Under the pieces are notes generated by a model. It made no database searches, had not been told where the DNA came from, and saw only the letters and a list, made by a program, of their open reading frames with translations. The translations under genes were made by a program, and so were the position numbers. DNA of 49,564 nt from Muribaculaceae bacterium (lineage in GTDB: Bacteria > Bacteroidota > Bacteroidia > Bacteroidales > Muribaculaceae): positions 1 to 49,564 of the forward strand of contig JAFYNZ010000052.1 of the NCBI GenBank assembly GCA_017547845.1, in the 5' to 3' direction. Shown here piece by piece: positions 16,205-23,756 of this stretch; positions within the stretch are counted from its first letter, which is position 1; every line of letters begins with the position of its first letter.

Positions 16205-17446
16205 TTATTTTTTTGCGAATGTCACTTTGTTGTTAGCAGTGTCGACAGTGATAGCAACCTTGCCACCTTCCCAACCAGGAAGATTCCAGCTACCCTTACC
16301 ATCTGTAGATTCACCAGTGTAGACACCATCTGTCATTGTGATGTCGATAGCAGCATCGTCAACTTGTGAGCCGTAAGATGCGCCGCCGTCCCAACCAGTG
16401 AGTTCCTTATAGAAACGGAATGTGAAGCCATCAGCAGGGATGTCGAATGTCGCAGTGTAAACGCCATTGTCTTGGAGGTCGTAAAGCTTCCAAGCTTCGT
16501 ATTCAGCAGCGAAGTCAGCCTTTGGTTCAACCCAACCAGAAGGAACACCTACGAGGTAGATGAATGCCTTGCCGTTTGTGTCAACGCCACCGGCTTCGAG
16601 AGTCACTGTGAGGTCGTTCATGTTGACTACAATCTTCATCGCGCCACCTTCCCATTCAGGAATGCGAACAGAACCCTTACCAGGAGCAACGAGTTGTTCC
16701 TTAGCAGCACCGTCAACGAGAGTTACGTCTACAGGGTTGTCATCTACTTGCATACCAACTGATGCACCGCCGTCCCAACCAGTCAATTCAGTGTAGAAAC
16801 GGAAGATGAGTTCGCCTGCAGGCATGTCGAATACGCCAGAGTAGATCTTGCTACCGATAGCGTTGTCGCTTTCGAAGAGACGCCAGTCAGCCAATGCAGC
16901 AGCGTTAGCAGCATCAGGACCAACCCAACCACCTACGTTACCGATGAGGTAGATGTAGCCTGCTGATTGGATAGCACAGTATTCTTTCACTTGATTGAGA
17001 ACGATTACGTTAGAAAGGATTTCGCTACCTTCGATACCATCGATGAATGCACGGATACGCACGTAGAGAGCGCGAGCATCTTCATCTGTGTAGTCGTCTT
17101 CGCTTTCGATGCCGCGAAGCATACAGATAGCTTCAGCGATTTCAGATGCCTTAACGTGAGCATCACACAACACATAAGTAGTGCCGAGTTCCTTGAAATC
17201 TGCGAAGTCTTCAGTCAAAGACACTTGCACAGCGTATGTAGCAGCTGCAGCATAGCCATAGTCAGGCTGCGACCATGTAAGGTTTACAGTGCCATCTGGA
17301 GTGAGTTCGTAATACTCTTGAGCGAGAGCCGGAGTATTGAGCTCAAATTCTGTCGGTGTATTGAAGCGAGGATAAGTGTCCTCCTTACAACTGTTAAGAG
17401 AGATAACAGCCACCAACATTGCAAAAAGAATTGATATTTTTTTCAT
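16205..17446 (-). CDS. SusE-like surface glycan-binding lipoprotein
   Basis: The protein has 413 residues with lipobox SLNSC and cysteine at residue 20. The N-terminal SusE domain (about residues 25-155) includes the fibronectin-like strands VNLTWSQPDYGYAAAATYAV and the segment ALYVRIRAFIDG. Two tandem carbohydrate-binding modules follow, each starting with YLIGNVGGW or YLVGVPSGW and each containing the same core ELTGWDGGAS and QVDD. They are so alike that a recent internal duplication is likely. It is a surface protein that binds the operon's target glycan. It lies 41 bp after the SusD-like gene in the same transcript. Confidence 0.88.
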   Translation of the reverse strand: MKKISILFAMLVAVISLNSCKEDTYPRFNTPTEFELNTPALAQEYYELTPDGTVNLTWSQPDYGYAAAATYAVQVSLTEDFADFKELGTTYVLCDAHVKASEIAEAICMLRGIESEDDYTDEDARALYVRIRAFIDGIEGSEILSNVIVLNQVKEYCAIQSAGYIYLIGNVGGWVGPDAANAAALADWRLFESDNAIGSKIYSGVFDMPAGELIFRFYTELTGWDGGASVGMQVDDNPVDVTLVDGAAKEQLVAPGKGSVRIPEWEGGAMKIVVNMNDLTVTLEAGGVDTNGKAFIYLVGVPSGWVEPKADFAAEYEAWKLYDLQDNGVYTATFDIPADGFTFRFYKELTGWDGGASYGSQVDDAAIDITMTDGVYTGESTDGKGSWNLPGWEGGKVAITVDTANNKVTFAKK

Positions 17447-17487
17447 TTTACTTTTACTCTTTTAAAGATTAAACTTTGAGATAAGTA

Positions 17488-19140
17488 TTAGTAACCAGGG
17501 TTTTGCTTGTAGCCTTGGAAGCTGATCACTGTTGAAGGAATTGGGAAGAGGTTCATGTGCTCAGGAGTAGCTGCGCCACCAGCGCCTACGTTGCCCTTCC
17601 AGTTCCAGTTGTAGTTGCCACCTGCGTATTTGTTGTGACGCACGAGGTCGGTACGACGGCAGTTTTCGCCATAAAGTTCGCGGCAACGTTCGTCAAGGAT
17701 ATTGTCAGCTGTAAGATTAGCTGCAGTCCAAGCGTTAACGCCTGCACGTTCGCGGATATAGTTGACATATTCAAGAGCCTTAGTTTGGTCGCCGGCCTTA
17801 CCTACTACGTTAGCTTCAGCAGCTGTGAGGTAGATTTCAGCAAGACGGATCACACACCAGTCAGCATCAGCAAATGCGTTAGAGCCGTCAGGTGAGTTAT
17901 CAGTGTCAACATCGCCATTGTCGGTGTAAGCCCAGTTAGTGTACTTCACAGGAGCGTAACCATCAGCAAAGTTTGTGATGTCGCCGTTTGTGATGTTGAA
18001 GCCTTGATTAGAAGTGCACCAGAGTTCGGCACGCTTGTCAGACGATACGCCATTCGCCCAGTCAAACTTGTTGGAGAATTGCTCACGAGCATTCATACAA
18101 GTCCAAGAAGCTGAAAGGTTGTAGTTAGCTGAGTTCATCTCTGTACCAGGAGTTGAGTTTGAAGTCGATGCAGCCATGTAGAATGTAGTACCACCGTAGT
18201 TTTGGAGCTTGATACCATCTTGTGGGATACCCCAGATGATTTCGTTCACGCGGCTACCTTGTGACATATATTCGTGGTTGTTAGCACCGAAGACAGCCTT
18301 GTAAGAGTTAGCAAGACCTGAGCCATTGAAACCGGCACCCTTGTGGTGAGCGATAATCTTTTCGCAGATGTTCCAGCACTTGTCGTAAGCAGGAGTACCT
18401 GTGAAGACTTCAGCATTGAGATAGAACTTAGCGAGAAGAGCGTCGCAAGCTTCCTTACCTACATAGCCGTAAGCAGGCACAGCGTAAGTTTCGCCCCATT
18501 CTGCAGAGACAGCTTCTAGACCTGCTACTACCTTGTTGTAAAGGTCAGCGCGGTCATATTGTTCAGGAGCTGTACCGGCAGGCATAGTTTCGTCTTGGTA
18601 ACCTGCGTTACCAAACATGTCAATAGCGTAGAAGTAGCAGAGACCACGGAGCACCTTAGCTTGACGCTTGTATTCAGCAGCCTTGTTTTGGAGTTCAGGA
18701 GTGTCGAGAGTGAACTTGCCATTGTCGACTGAACGGATGAACTCGTTGCAGAGAGCCACGACAGTGTAAAGACGAGAGTAAGTAGTGTACATCACACCGT
18801 TGTCGGCAGCAAATTGCATAGTAGCGAGTTCGTATTGACCTGCGTCACCGAATTGCTTCCAAGCGAATTCGTCGGTAGTCAATTCGTTGCACACGAATAC
18901 GGCACGAGTGAAAGAGTTTGCACCGGCGTCACCACCAGAGATGATAGATGAGCCTGCACCATTGTAGCCTGAAGTAGCGAGACCTTGGTAGCACTCAGCG
19001 AGTACGCGGTCCATTTCTCCGGATACGTCTGTCATTACATTAGGGTCCTTAGGAGCTACATTCAAATCGTCCACACAAGAAACGAATGACAATGATGCAG
19101 TCAATCCTAATGCGATAAATAATTTATTTAATGATTTCAT
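17488..19140 (-). CDS. SusD/RagB-family nutrient-binding lipoprotein
   Basis: The protein has 550 residues. The lipoprotein signal peptide ends in FVSC with cysteine at residue 22. The tetratricopeptide-like helical scaffold of SusD is recognisable: LRGLCYFYAIDMFGN, WCVIRLAEIYLTAAEA, ALEYVNYIRERAGV, ILDERCRELYGENCRRTDLV and the end HMNLFPIPSTVI. It forms the lid over the SusC-like channel and binds the glycan. It lies 24 bp downstream of the SusC-like gene. Aromatic residues likely to stack on sugars are present, but the ligand cannot be assigned. Confidence 0.96.
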   Translation of the reverse strand: MKSLNKLFIALGLTASLSFVSCVDDLNVAPKDPNVMTDVSGEMDRVLAECYQGLATSGYNGAGSSIISGGDAGANSFTRAVFVCNELTTDEFAWKQFGDAGQYELATMQFAADNGVMYTTYSRLYTVVALCNEFIRSVDNGKFTLDTPELQNKAAEYKRQAKVLRGLCYFYAIDMFGNAGYQDETMPAGTAPEQYDRADLYNKVVAGLEAVSAEWGETYAVPAYGYVGKEACDALLAKFYLNAEVFTGTPAYDKCWNICEKIIAHHKGAGFNGSGLANSYKAVFGANNHEYMSQGSRVNEIIWGIPQDGIKLQNYGGTTFYMAASTSNSTPGTEMNSANYNLSASWTCMNAREQFSNKFDWANGVSSDKRAELWCTSNQGFNITNGDITNFADGYAPVKYTNWAYTDNGDVDTDNSPDGSNAFADADWCVIRLAEIYLTAAEANVVGKAGDQTKALEYVNYIRERAGVNAWTAANLTADNILDERCRELYGENCRRTDLVRHNKYAGGNYNWNWKGNVGAGGAATPEHMNLFPIPSTVISFQGYKQNPGY

Positions 19141-19164
19141 ATCTTTCTTAATTAATTTATGTGA

Positions 19165-22100
19165 TTAGAATGTTGCAACGAGACCAAGTGTAAATGTCAC
19201 AGGACGTGGGTAAACGTTGTTGTCTACACCTGAGAATACTTCCGGATCAAGACCTTTGTATTTTGTGATAACAAATGGGTTTTGAACTGCACCGTAGAGA
19301 CGGAGACGGAGGTTGTTGTTGAGAAGCTCGTTCCAAGTATAACCGAGTGTGATGTTGTCGCAACGTACGAAACCTGCGTTTTCGAGGAAGTAGTCGCTAC
19401 GCACGAGGTTGGAGTTAGCAGCATTGTTATTGAAGTAAACGTCTGATTCAATCACGTTGTTGAGACCATAGCGGTCAACAGTTGTGAGGTTGGTGCGAGC
19501 TGCACGAACACTGTTGAATACATAGTTACCGATAGATGCGCGGAGAGTGAAACCAAGGTCGAAGCCCTTATAGTTGAAAGTATTGTTCCAAGACATAGTC
19601 ACCTTAGGATCGCGAGAGTGCTTGATCACGAGGTCATTGTCATTGATCATACCGTCACCATTTTGGTCAACGTATTGGTTAGGGATTGGGTTGCCTGCTT
19701 GGTCATAAACTTGTTCGAGCAAGTAGAATGAGTAAGCTGGGTAGCCTGCCTTGTGGATTTGGAGTGCACCTGCATTTTCAGAAGCAGGGTTGCCTGCTGC
19801 TTGGAGGTAGTAGTTTTGGTCTTCAGCTGTAGAACCTGTAAGCTTAGTAAGCTCGTTCTTGTTCCATGCTACGTTGTAGCTTGTAGTCCAGATGAAGTCG
19901 TCTGTATCGATAACGCGAGCGCCGATAGTAGCTTCCACACCGATGTTGCGGAGCTCACCGATGTTGCGGTCCATGTAGTTGGTAGTTGTCATACCTGCAG
20001 GCACAGGAACGTAAGCGAGGAGGTCCTTAGTGTCGCGGAGATACCAGTCCAAAGCCACTGTCAAACGATTGTTCCACCAGCCCATGTCGAGACCGACGTT
20101 CCAAGTAGTAGTTTCTTCCCACTTGATTTCTTCGTTGTAAGCGTTAGGATAGAGAGGGTTGATCCAACCAGCAGTCACACCATCAGGAGATGGATATTGA
20201 ACAGATGGGTTAGACTGAGTGTAAACAGGGATGTAAGGGAAGTAACCACCGACAGCCTGTTGACCTGTGATACCCCAACCAAGACGAAGCTTGAATTCGT
20301 TCATATCTTCTTTAGCCTTTTCCATGAATGGCATGTTGATAATCTTCCAACCGAGAGCCAACGATGGGAAGAGACCCCAACGAGTGCTTGGAGAGAAACG
20401 AGATGTACCGTCATCACGAAGAGTGAATGTGAGCAAGTAAGTGTCGTCGAATGCATAGTTCAAGCGACCGAAGAATGAAACGAGGTTCAATTGTTGAGCC
20501 CACTTGTACATGTAGTTAGGATCGTCGCCATAAGCCTTACCAATGTGGTCAGCAGAAGCAGGGTCTTCGTCCAATGTGTAAGCACCATCAGCATAAGCAT
20601 AGTTGAAGCCGAGAGTGTTGATGCGAGTCTTGTCGTTTCCGTGGAAGTCGAAACGTTGCCAAGAGTAACCGACCATTACGTCGAGGTTAGACTTGATAGC
20701 TTCGAAGTCCTTCTTATAGTTGGCATAGAAATCGAGCAAAGTATTGCGTTGGAGCTCATACTTGTTGTAGACTGTGCCCGCACCATCCTTATAGTTGCTT
20801 CTCCAAGCTTGTGGAGAGTTTTGAGCCATTGTGCTGACAGTTTCGTTCTTAGAAACGTCGTAACCGAGGTTAAGGTTAAGGTGGAGTTCTGGGAGGAAGT
20901 GGAGAGCATAGTCGATCTGGAGGTTACCAGTCGAACGATAGATGCTTGAAGTGTTGTCAACTTCAGTAAGAAGTGCCAATGGGTTAGTCGCAGAGTTGTC
21001 GAGAGGACGACCTGTAACGTCTGTCAAAGTAGTGTAGCCATTGTACATAGTCTTGCCTGCGTTGCCCAATGTGTTGTAGGCGGTATATACAGGAAGAGTT
21101 GGGTTGTAAGTAAGAGCTGCACCTACTGCGCCAGTGTTAGCTTCGCGGTTGCGGATGTAGCTACCCTTAGCGTTAGCACTGATCTTGAGGAGACCGTCGA
21201 AGAACTTAGGAGTGAGGTTGAAACCGACAGTCGTACGTTCCATCTTAGAAGTCTCGAGGATACCGCTGTTGGAAGTGTAAGAACCTGACACACGGTAAGG
21301 AAGCCATCCCACAGTACCACCTACGCTGAGGCTGTAGTCGTGAGAGATAGAAGTACGGAGCACTTCGTCTTGCCAGTTGGTGTTAGCGTCACCAAGTTGA
21401 GCGATAGCCGACTCAGTACCGATTTGTTCAGTCACCATAGTGCGGAATTCATCAGCTGTAAGCACATCCCAAGTCTTGCGAGCTGTGTTAACGTGCATGT
21501 TGGCTGTGAAGTTCACTTGTGGACGACCTGCCTGACCCTTCTTAGTAGTGATGATGATGACACCGTTAGACGCGCGCGAACCATAGATAGCAGTCGCAGA
21601 AGCATCCTTGAGGATAGTCATCGACTCGATGTTGTCAGGAGAAATCATAGTCAATGGGTTAACGCCGCCATAAGTCTGATCGCTCAAAGGCACACCGTCG
21701 AGCACGATCAATGGGTCGTTAGAAGCTGACAAAGAAGCACCACCACGGATACGGATAGCAGCACCACCTGTCGGGTTACCACCGTCAGGAGTTACAACCA
21801 CACCCGGAGAAGCACCCACAAGGAGGTCTTGTGCAGAAGTAGCGATACCTGCTTCCACTTCATCAGGTTTAATCAAAGCCACCGAACCGGTTGCATCCTG
21901 CTTTCTAACAGAACCGTAACCGATCACCACAGTTTCCTGAAGCATAGTGGCATTTTCTTTCATCACAATGTTGATAGTAGTCTGACCGTTGACAGCTACT
22001 TCCATCGGATCATAACCGACGTAGGATACCACCAAAGTGGCTTGAGGATTAACAGACAACTGGAAGTTACCATCGAAATCAGTTGCTGTACCATTAGATG

Positions 22101-22263
22101 TGCCCTTCTCGATAATAGTGGCACCAATCATAGCTTCGCCCAACTCATCCGACACGTTACCGTGCACGGCGATCTTCTGAGCCAAAGCAGGGAAAGTAAG
22201 GACCAAAAGCATAGCTATGGCCATCATTACTCTCCGATTCATGTGAAAACAAATGTTCTTCAT
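19165..22263 (-). CDS. SusC/RagA-family TonB-linked outer-membrane transporter
   Basis: The protein has 1032 residues. After the signal peptide (ending FPALAQ) comes a carboxypeptidase-D regulatory-like beta domain (about residues 30-110, with GEAMIGATIIEKGTSNGTAT), a TonB-dependent plug (about 115-235, with VLDGVPLSDQ and the signature DASATAIYGSRASNGVIIIT), then a 22-strand-type barrel ending FTLGLVATF. It imports oligosaccharides using TonB energy. It is the first gene of a susC-D-E-F operon. No SusR/HTCS regulator, sigma/anti-sigma pair or glycoside hydrolase is seen in the window. An internal start at residue 8 (MNRRVMM) is possible. A weak TATTTTTG box at 22468-22475 would give a leader of about 200 nt. 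Confidence 0.96.
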   Translation of the reverse strand: MKNICFHMNRRVMMAIAMLLVLTFPALAQKIAVHGNVSDELGEAMIGATIIEKGTSNGTATDFDGNFQLSVNPQATLVVSYVGYDPMEVAVNGQTTINIVMKENATMLQETVVIGYGSVRKQDATGSVALIKPDEVEAGIATSAQDLLVGASPGVVVTPDGGNPTGGAAIRIRGGASLSASNDPLIVLDGVPLSDQTYGGVNPLTMISPDNIESMTILKDASATAIYGSRASNGVIIITTKKGQAGRPQVNFTANMHVNTARKTWDVLTADEFRTMVTEQIGTESAIAQLGDANTNWQDEVLRTSISHDYSLSVGGTVGWLPYRVSGSYTSNSGILETSKMERTTVGFNLTPKFFDGLLKISANAKGSYIRNREANTGAVGAALTYNPTLPVYTAYNTLGNAGKTMYNGYTTLTDVTGRPLDNSATNPLALLTEVDNTSSIYRSTGNLQIDYALHFLPELHLNLNLGYDVSKNETVSTMAQNSPQAWRSNYKDGAGTVYNKYELQRNTLLDFYANYKKDFEAIKSNLDVMVGYSWQRFDFHGNDKTRINTLGFNYAYADGAYTLDEDPASADHIGKAYGDDPNYMYKWAQQLNLVSFFGRLNYAFDDTYLLTFTLRDDGTSRFSPSTRWGLFPSLALGWKIINMPFMEKAKEDMNEFKLRLGWGITGQQAVGGYFPYIPVYTQSNPSVQYPSPDGVTAGWINPLYPNAYNEEIKWEETTTWNVGLDMGWWNNRLTVALDWYLRDTKDLLAYVPVPAGMTTTNYMDRNIGELRNIGVEATIGARVIDTDDFIWTTSYNVAWNKNELTKLTGSTAEDQNYYLQAAGNPASENAGALQIHKAGYPAYSFYLLEQVYDQAGNPIPNQYVDQNGDGMINDNDLVIKHSRDPKVTMSWNNTFNYKGFDLGFTLRASIGNYVFNSVRAARTNLTTVDRYGLNNVIESDVYFNNNAANSNLVRSDYFLENAGFVRCDNITLGYTWNELLNNNLRLRLYGAVQNPFVITKYKGLDPEVFSGVDNNVYPRPVTFTLGLVATF

Positions 22264-22783
22264 GTAAGAATTAATTTAGTTTTACATCGGGTTATTAATA
22301 ATTAAAATTTATTCACTCTTTTATTTAGTAATAATGCAGAAAATATGGCTATTATAGCATATATACGCAAAATGAAACCATGCCCTCCATCGTCACTTGA
22401 CGTCAAGACACGAGTCATCAGGTCGCTATATCACAACACTACACCTGCTATTATACCAAAAACAGCACAAAAATAGGATATTTTAAGACATAATAGCCCT
22501 TTTAACACTGTGATTAACATATGTTATTAACACTTTTAACATACGAAACCCGACTGCTTTCGTTTCGAAAACTTCGAGAATCATATCAGTTTTTCATACC
22601 ATTCGCACCCCACGCTGCCACCTTTTCAAGTGCAACGCTCATGCATATCTTTTTTCGGGGTATATCGCGGATTGTATCGTGCCCCATCGGCATCCTACCG
22701 AAGAAGCACCTCCTTCGAGCACCTGCGACAGACCCACCTATCCACTACAACAAAATCACATCAAAAAAGACTGCCCGCAAACA

Positions 22784-22819
22784 CAAAAAAATGGCAGCCG
22801 ACATAAAATCCGACTGCCA
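22784..22819 (-). terminator. Terminator for minus-strand transcripts from the carbonic anhydrase side
   Basis: TGGCAG (22792-22797) and CTGCCA (22814-22819) form the stem; on the minus strand a run of T follows directly. It is 254 bp past the carbonic anhydrase stop. Confidence 0.6.
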
Positions 22820-22838
22820 CAATCTATGCCATGTCATC

Positions 22839-22885
22839 GATGCCCCCTTTAGTTTTCGGCGACTTCGGATGTTGTCGGGGGCATC
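22839..22885 (+). other. Long hairpin
   Basis: GATGCCCCC (22839-22847) and GGGGGCATC (22877-22885) form a perfect 9-bp stem. Inside, GGCGAC and GTTGTC can pair with two G-U wobbles on plus-strand RNA only, leaving loop TTCGGAT. No T run follows. Confidence 0.5.
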
Positions 22886-22935
22886 TATAAATTGCTTTGT
22901 GTTGATTTATGATTTTTTAGGCGAGTAGATTTTTG

Positions 22936-23001
22936 TTTTTTACGCAAGGAGTATAGCGAGCTATACGACTGAGTTAAAGGCGAAAAGATACCCGTAAAAA
23001 A
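22936..23001. repeat. 66-bp element with terminal inverted repeats and central palindrome
   Basis: TTTTTTACG (22936-22944) and CGTAAAAAA (22993-23001) are perfect 9-bp inverted repeats. They enclose a 16-bp near-palindrome GTATAGCGAGCTATAC (22951-22966). The size and form resemble a miniature mobile or structured-RNA element; no second copy occurs in this window. Confidence 0.45.
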
Positions 23002-23017
23002 GATAGAGCACACAAAA

Positions 23018-23075
23018 GGAAGCTCTCGAAAGCTAACGTATTAACTAAATCAGGAAATTAATTGAAGTTCCCTTA
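23018..23075 (-). repeat. Dispersed intergenic repeat, copy 3
   Basis: Read on the minus strand it begins TTAAGGGAACTTC, then 17 bp, AGTTAATAC, GTTAGCTTT and a final CTTCC. Its first TTAA supplies the TAA stop codon of the carbonic anhydrase gene, so the repeat abuts the coding sequence exactly. Confidence 0.65.
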
Positions 23076-23723
23076 ATATGTCACCTTGCCTGTTTTTACA
23101 TCATAGTAGGCTTTCTTGACGAGCAATTCTCCATTCGCTATTTTCTCCGCTACGTGAGGATAAGCAATGATGCGTTCCACCTGAACCTCTGCGTGATGAT
23201 GTATTGCTGCATTAAGACAGTCCGGCTTGCCAACATAGTCACTCACATCATTACGGATGATGTCGAGAAGATGTCCGATATTTCCATGCTCGTCTTCTCC
23301 CTCAGAAATAGCACCTGTCACACCTCCACATGAACCGTGACCGAGTACAAGGACGAGTTTTACACCAAGGTGCTCGATTGCATAATCAATACTTCCCATA
23401 ACCATTTCGCTATTGACATTGTTTCCGGCAGTACGGATGACAAAAATATCACCGATTCCTTGATCGAAAAGCAATTCCACAGGCACTCGCGAATCCGAAC
23501 AACCCACCACCGCCGCAAATGGGGCTTGATGTGGAGCAGTTTCCGCTACTCTATCCATATTCGTATGCGGATGAATGCTTTTTTCATTCACATAACGTTC
23601 ATTTCCCGCACTCAATTCAGCCAATGCCTCCTCCGGTGTTGAAGGCACAGCAGCCGACATGTTAATCGTGAAGGCCATAACCACAAGGACAAGCCCAATC
23701 AAATCAAATAGTCTTTTATTCAT
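23073..23723 (-). CDS. Secreted beta-class carbonic anhydrase
   Basis: This zinc enzyme interconverts carbon dioxide and bicarbonate. The protein has 216 residues. The beta-class motifs are complete: VVGCSDSRVP with the first cysteine ligand and the Asp-Arg dyad, and LVLGHGSCGGV with the histidine and second cysteine ligands. Residues 7-24 form a signal peptide (LIGLVLVVMAFTINMSAA), so the mature enzyme should be periplasmic, unlike the usual cytoplasmic form. It lies 33 bp downstream of a calcium-pump gene, probably on one transcript. The stop codon falls within a dispersed repeat. Confidence 0.93.
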   Translation of the reverse strand: MNKRLFDLIGLVLVVMAFTINMSAAVPSTPEEALAELSAGNERYVNEKSIHPHTNMDRVAETAPHQAPFAAVVGCSDSRVPVELLFDQGIGDIFVIRTAGNNVNSEMVMGSIDYAIEHLGVKLVLVLGHGSCGGVTGAISEGEDEHGNIGHLLDIIRNDVSDYVGKPDCLNAAIHHHAEVQVERIIAYPHVAEKIANGELLVKKAYYDVKTGKVTY

Positions 23724-23756
23724 AATCGTTAATTCACTGATGTTTTAGGGAATGTT

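Larger units (their letters stand above)
22264..23072. other. Gene-free region between the SusC-like and carbonic anhydrase genes
   Basis: This 809-bp region has no supported ORF. From left to right it holds a possible SusC leader with a 12-bp palindrome (CTTGACGTCAAG, 22396-22407) and a weak -7 box (22468-22475), a minus-strand terminator (22784-22819), a long hairpin (22839-22885), an element with 9-bp terminal inverted repeats (22936-23001), and dispersed-repeat copy 3 (23018-23075). Confidence 0.6.

Noticed and set aside
22521-22928. Plus-strand 135-codon frame between the SusC-like and carbonic anhydrase genes
   Set aside because: It has no signal, domain or coherent composition, and it runs through a terminator and a long hairpin.
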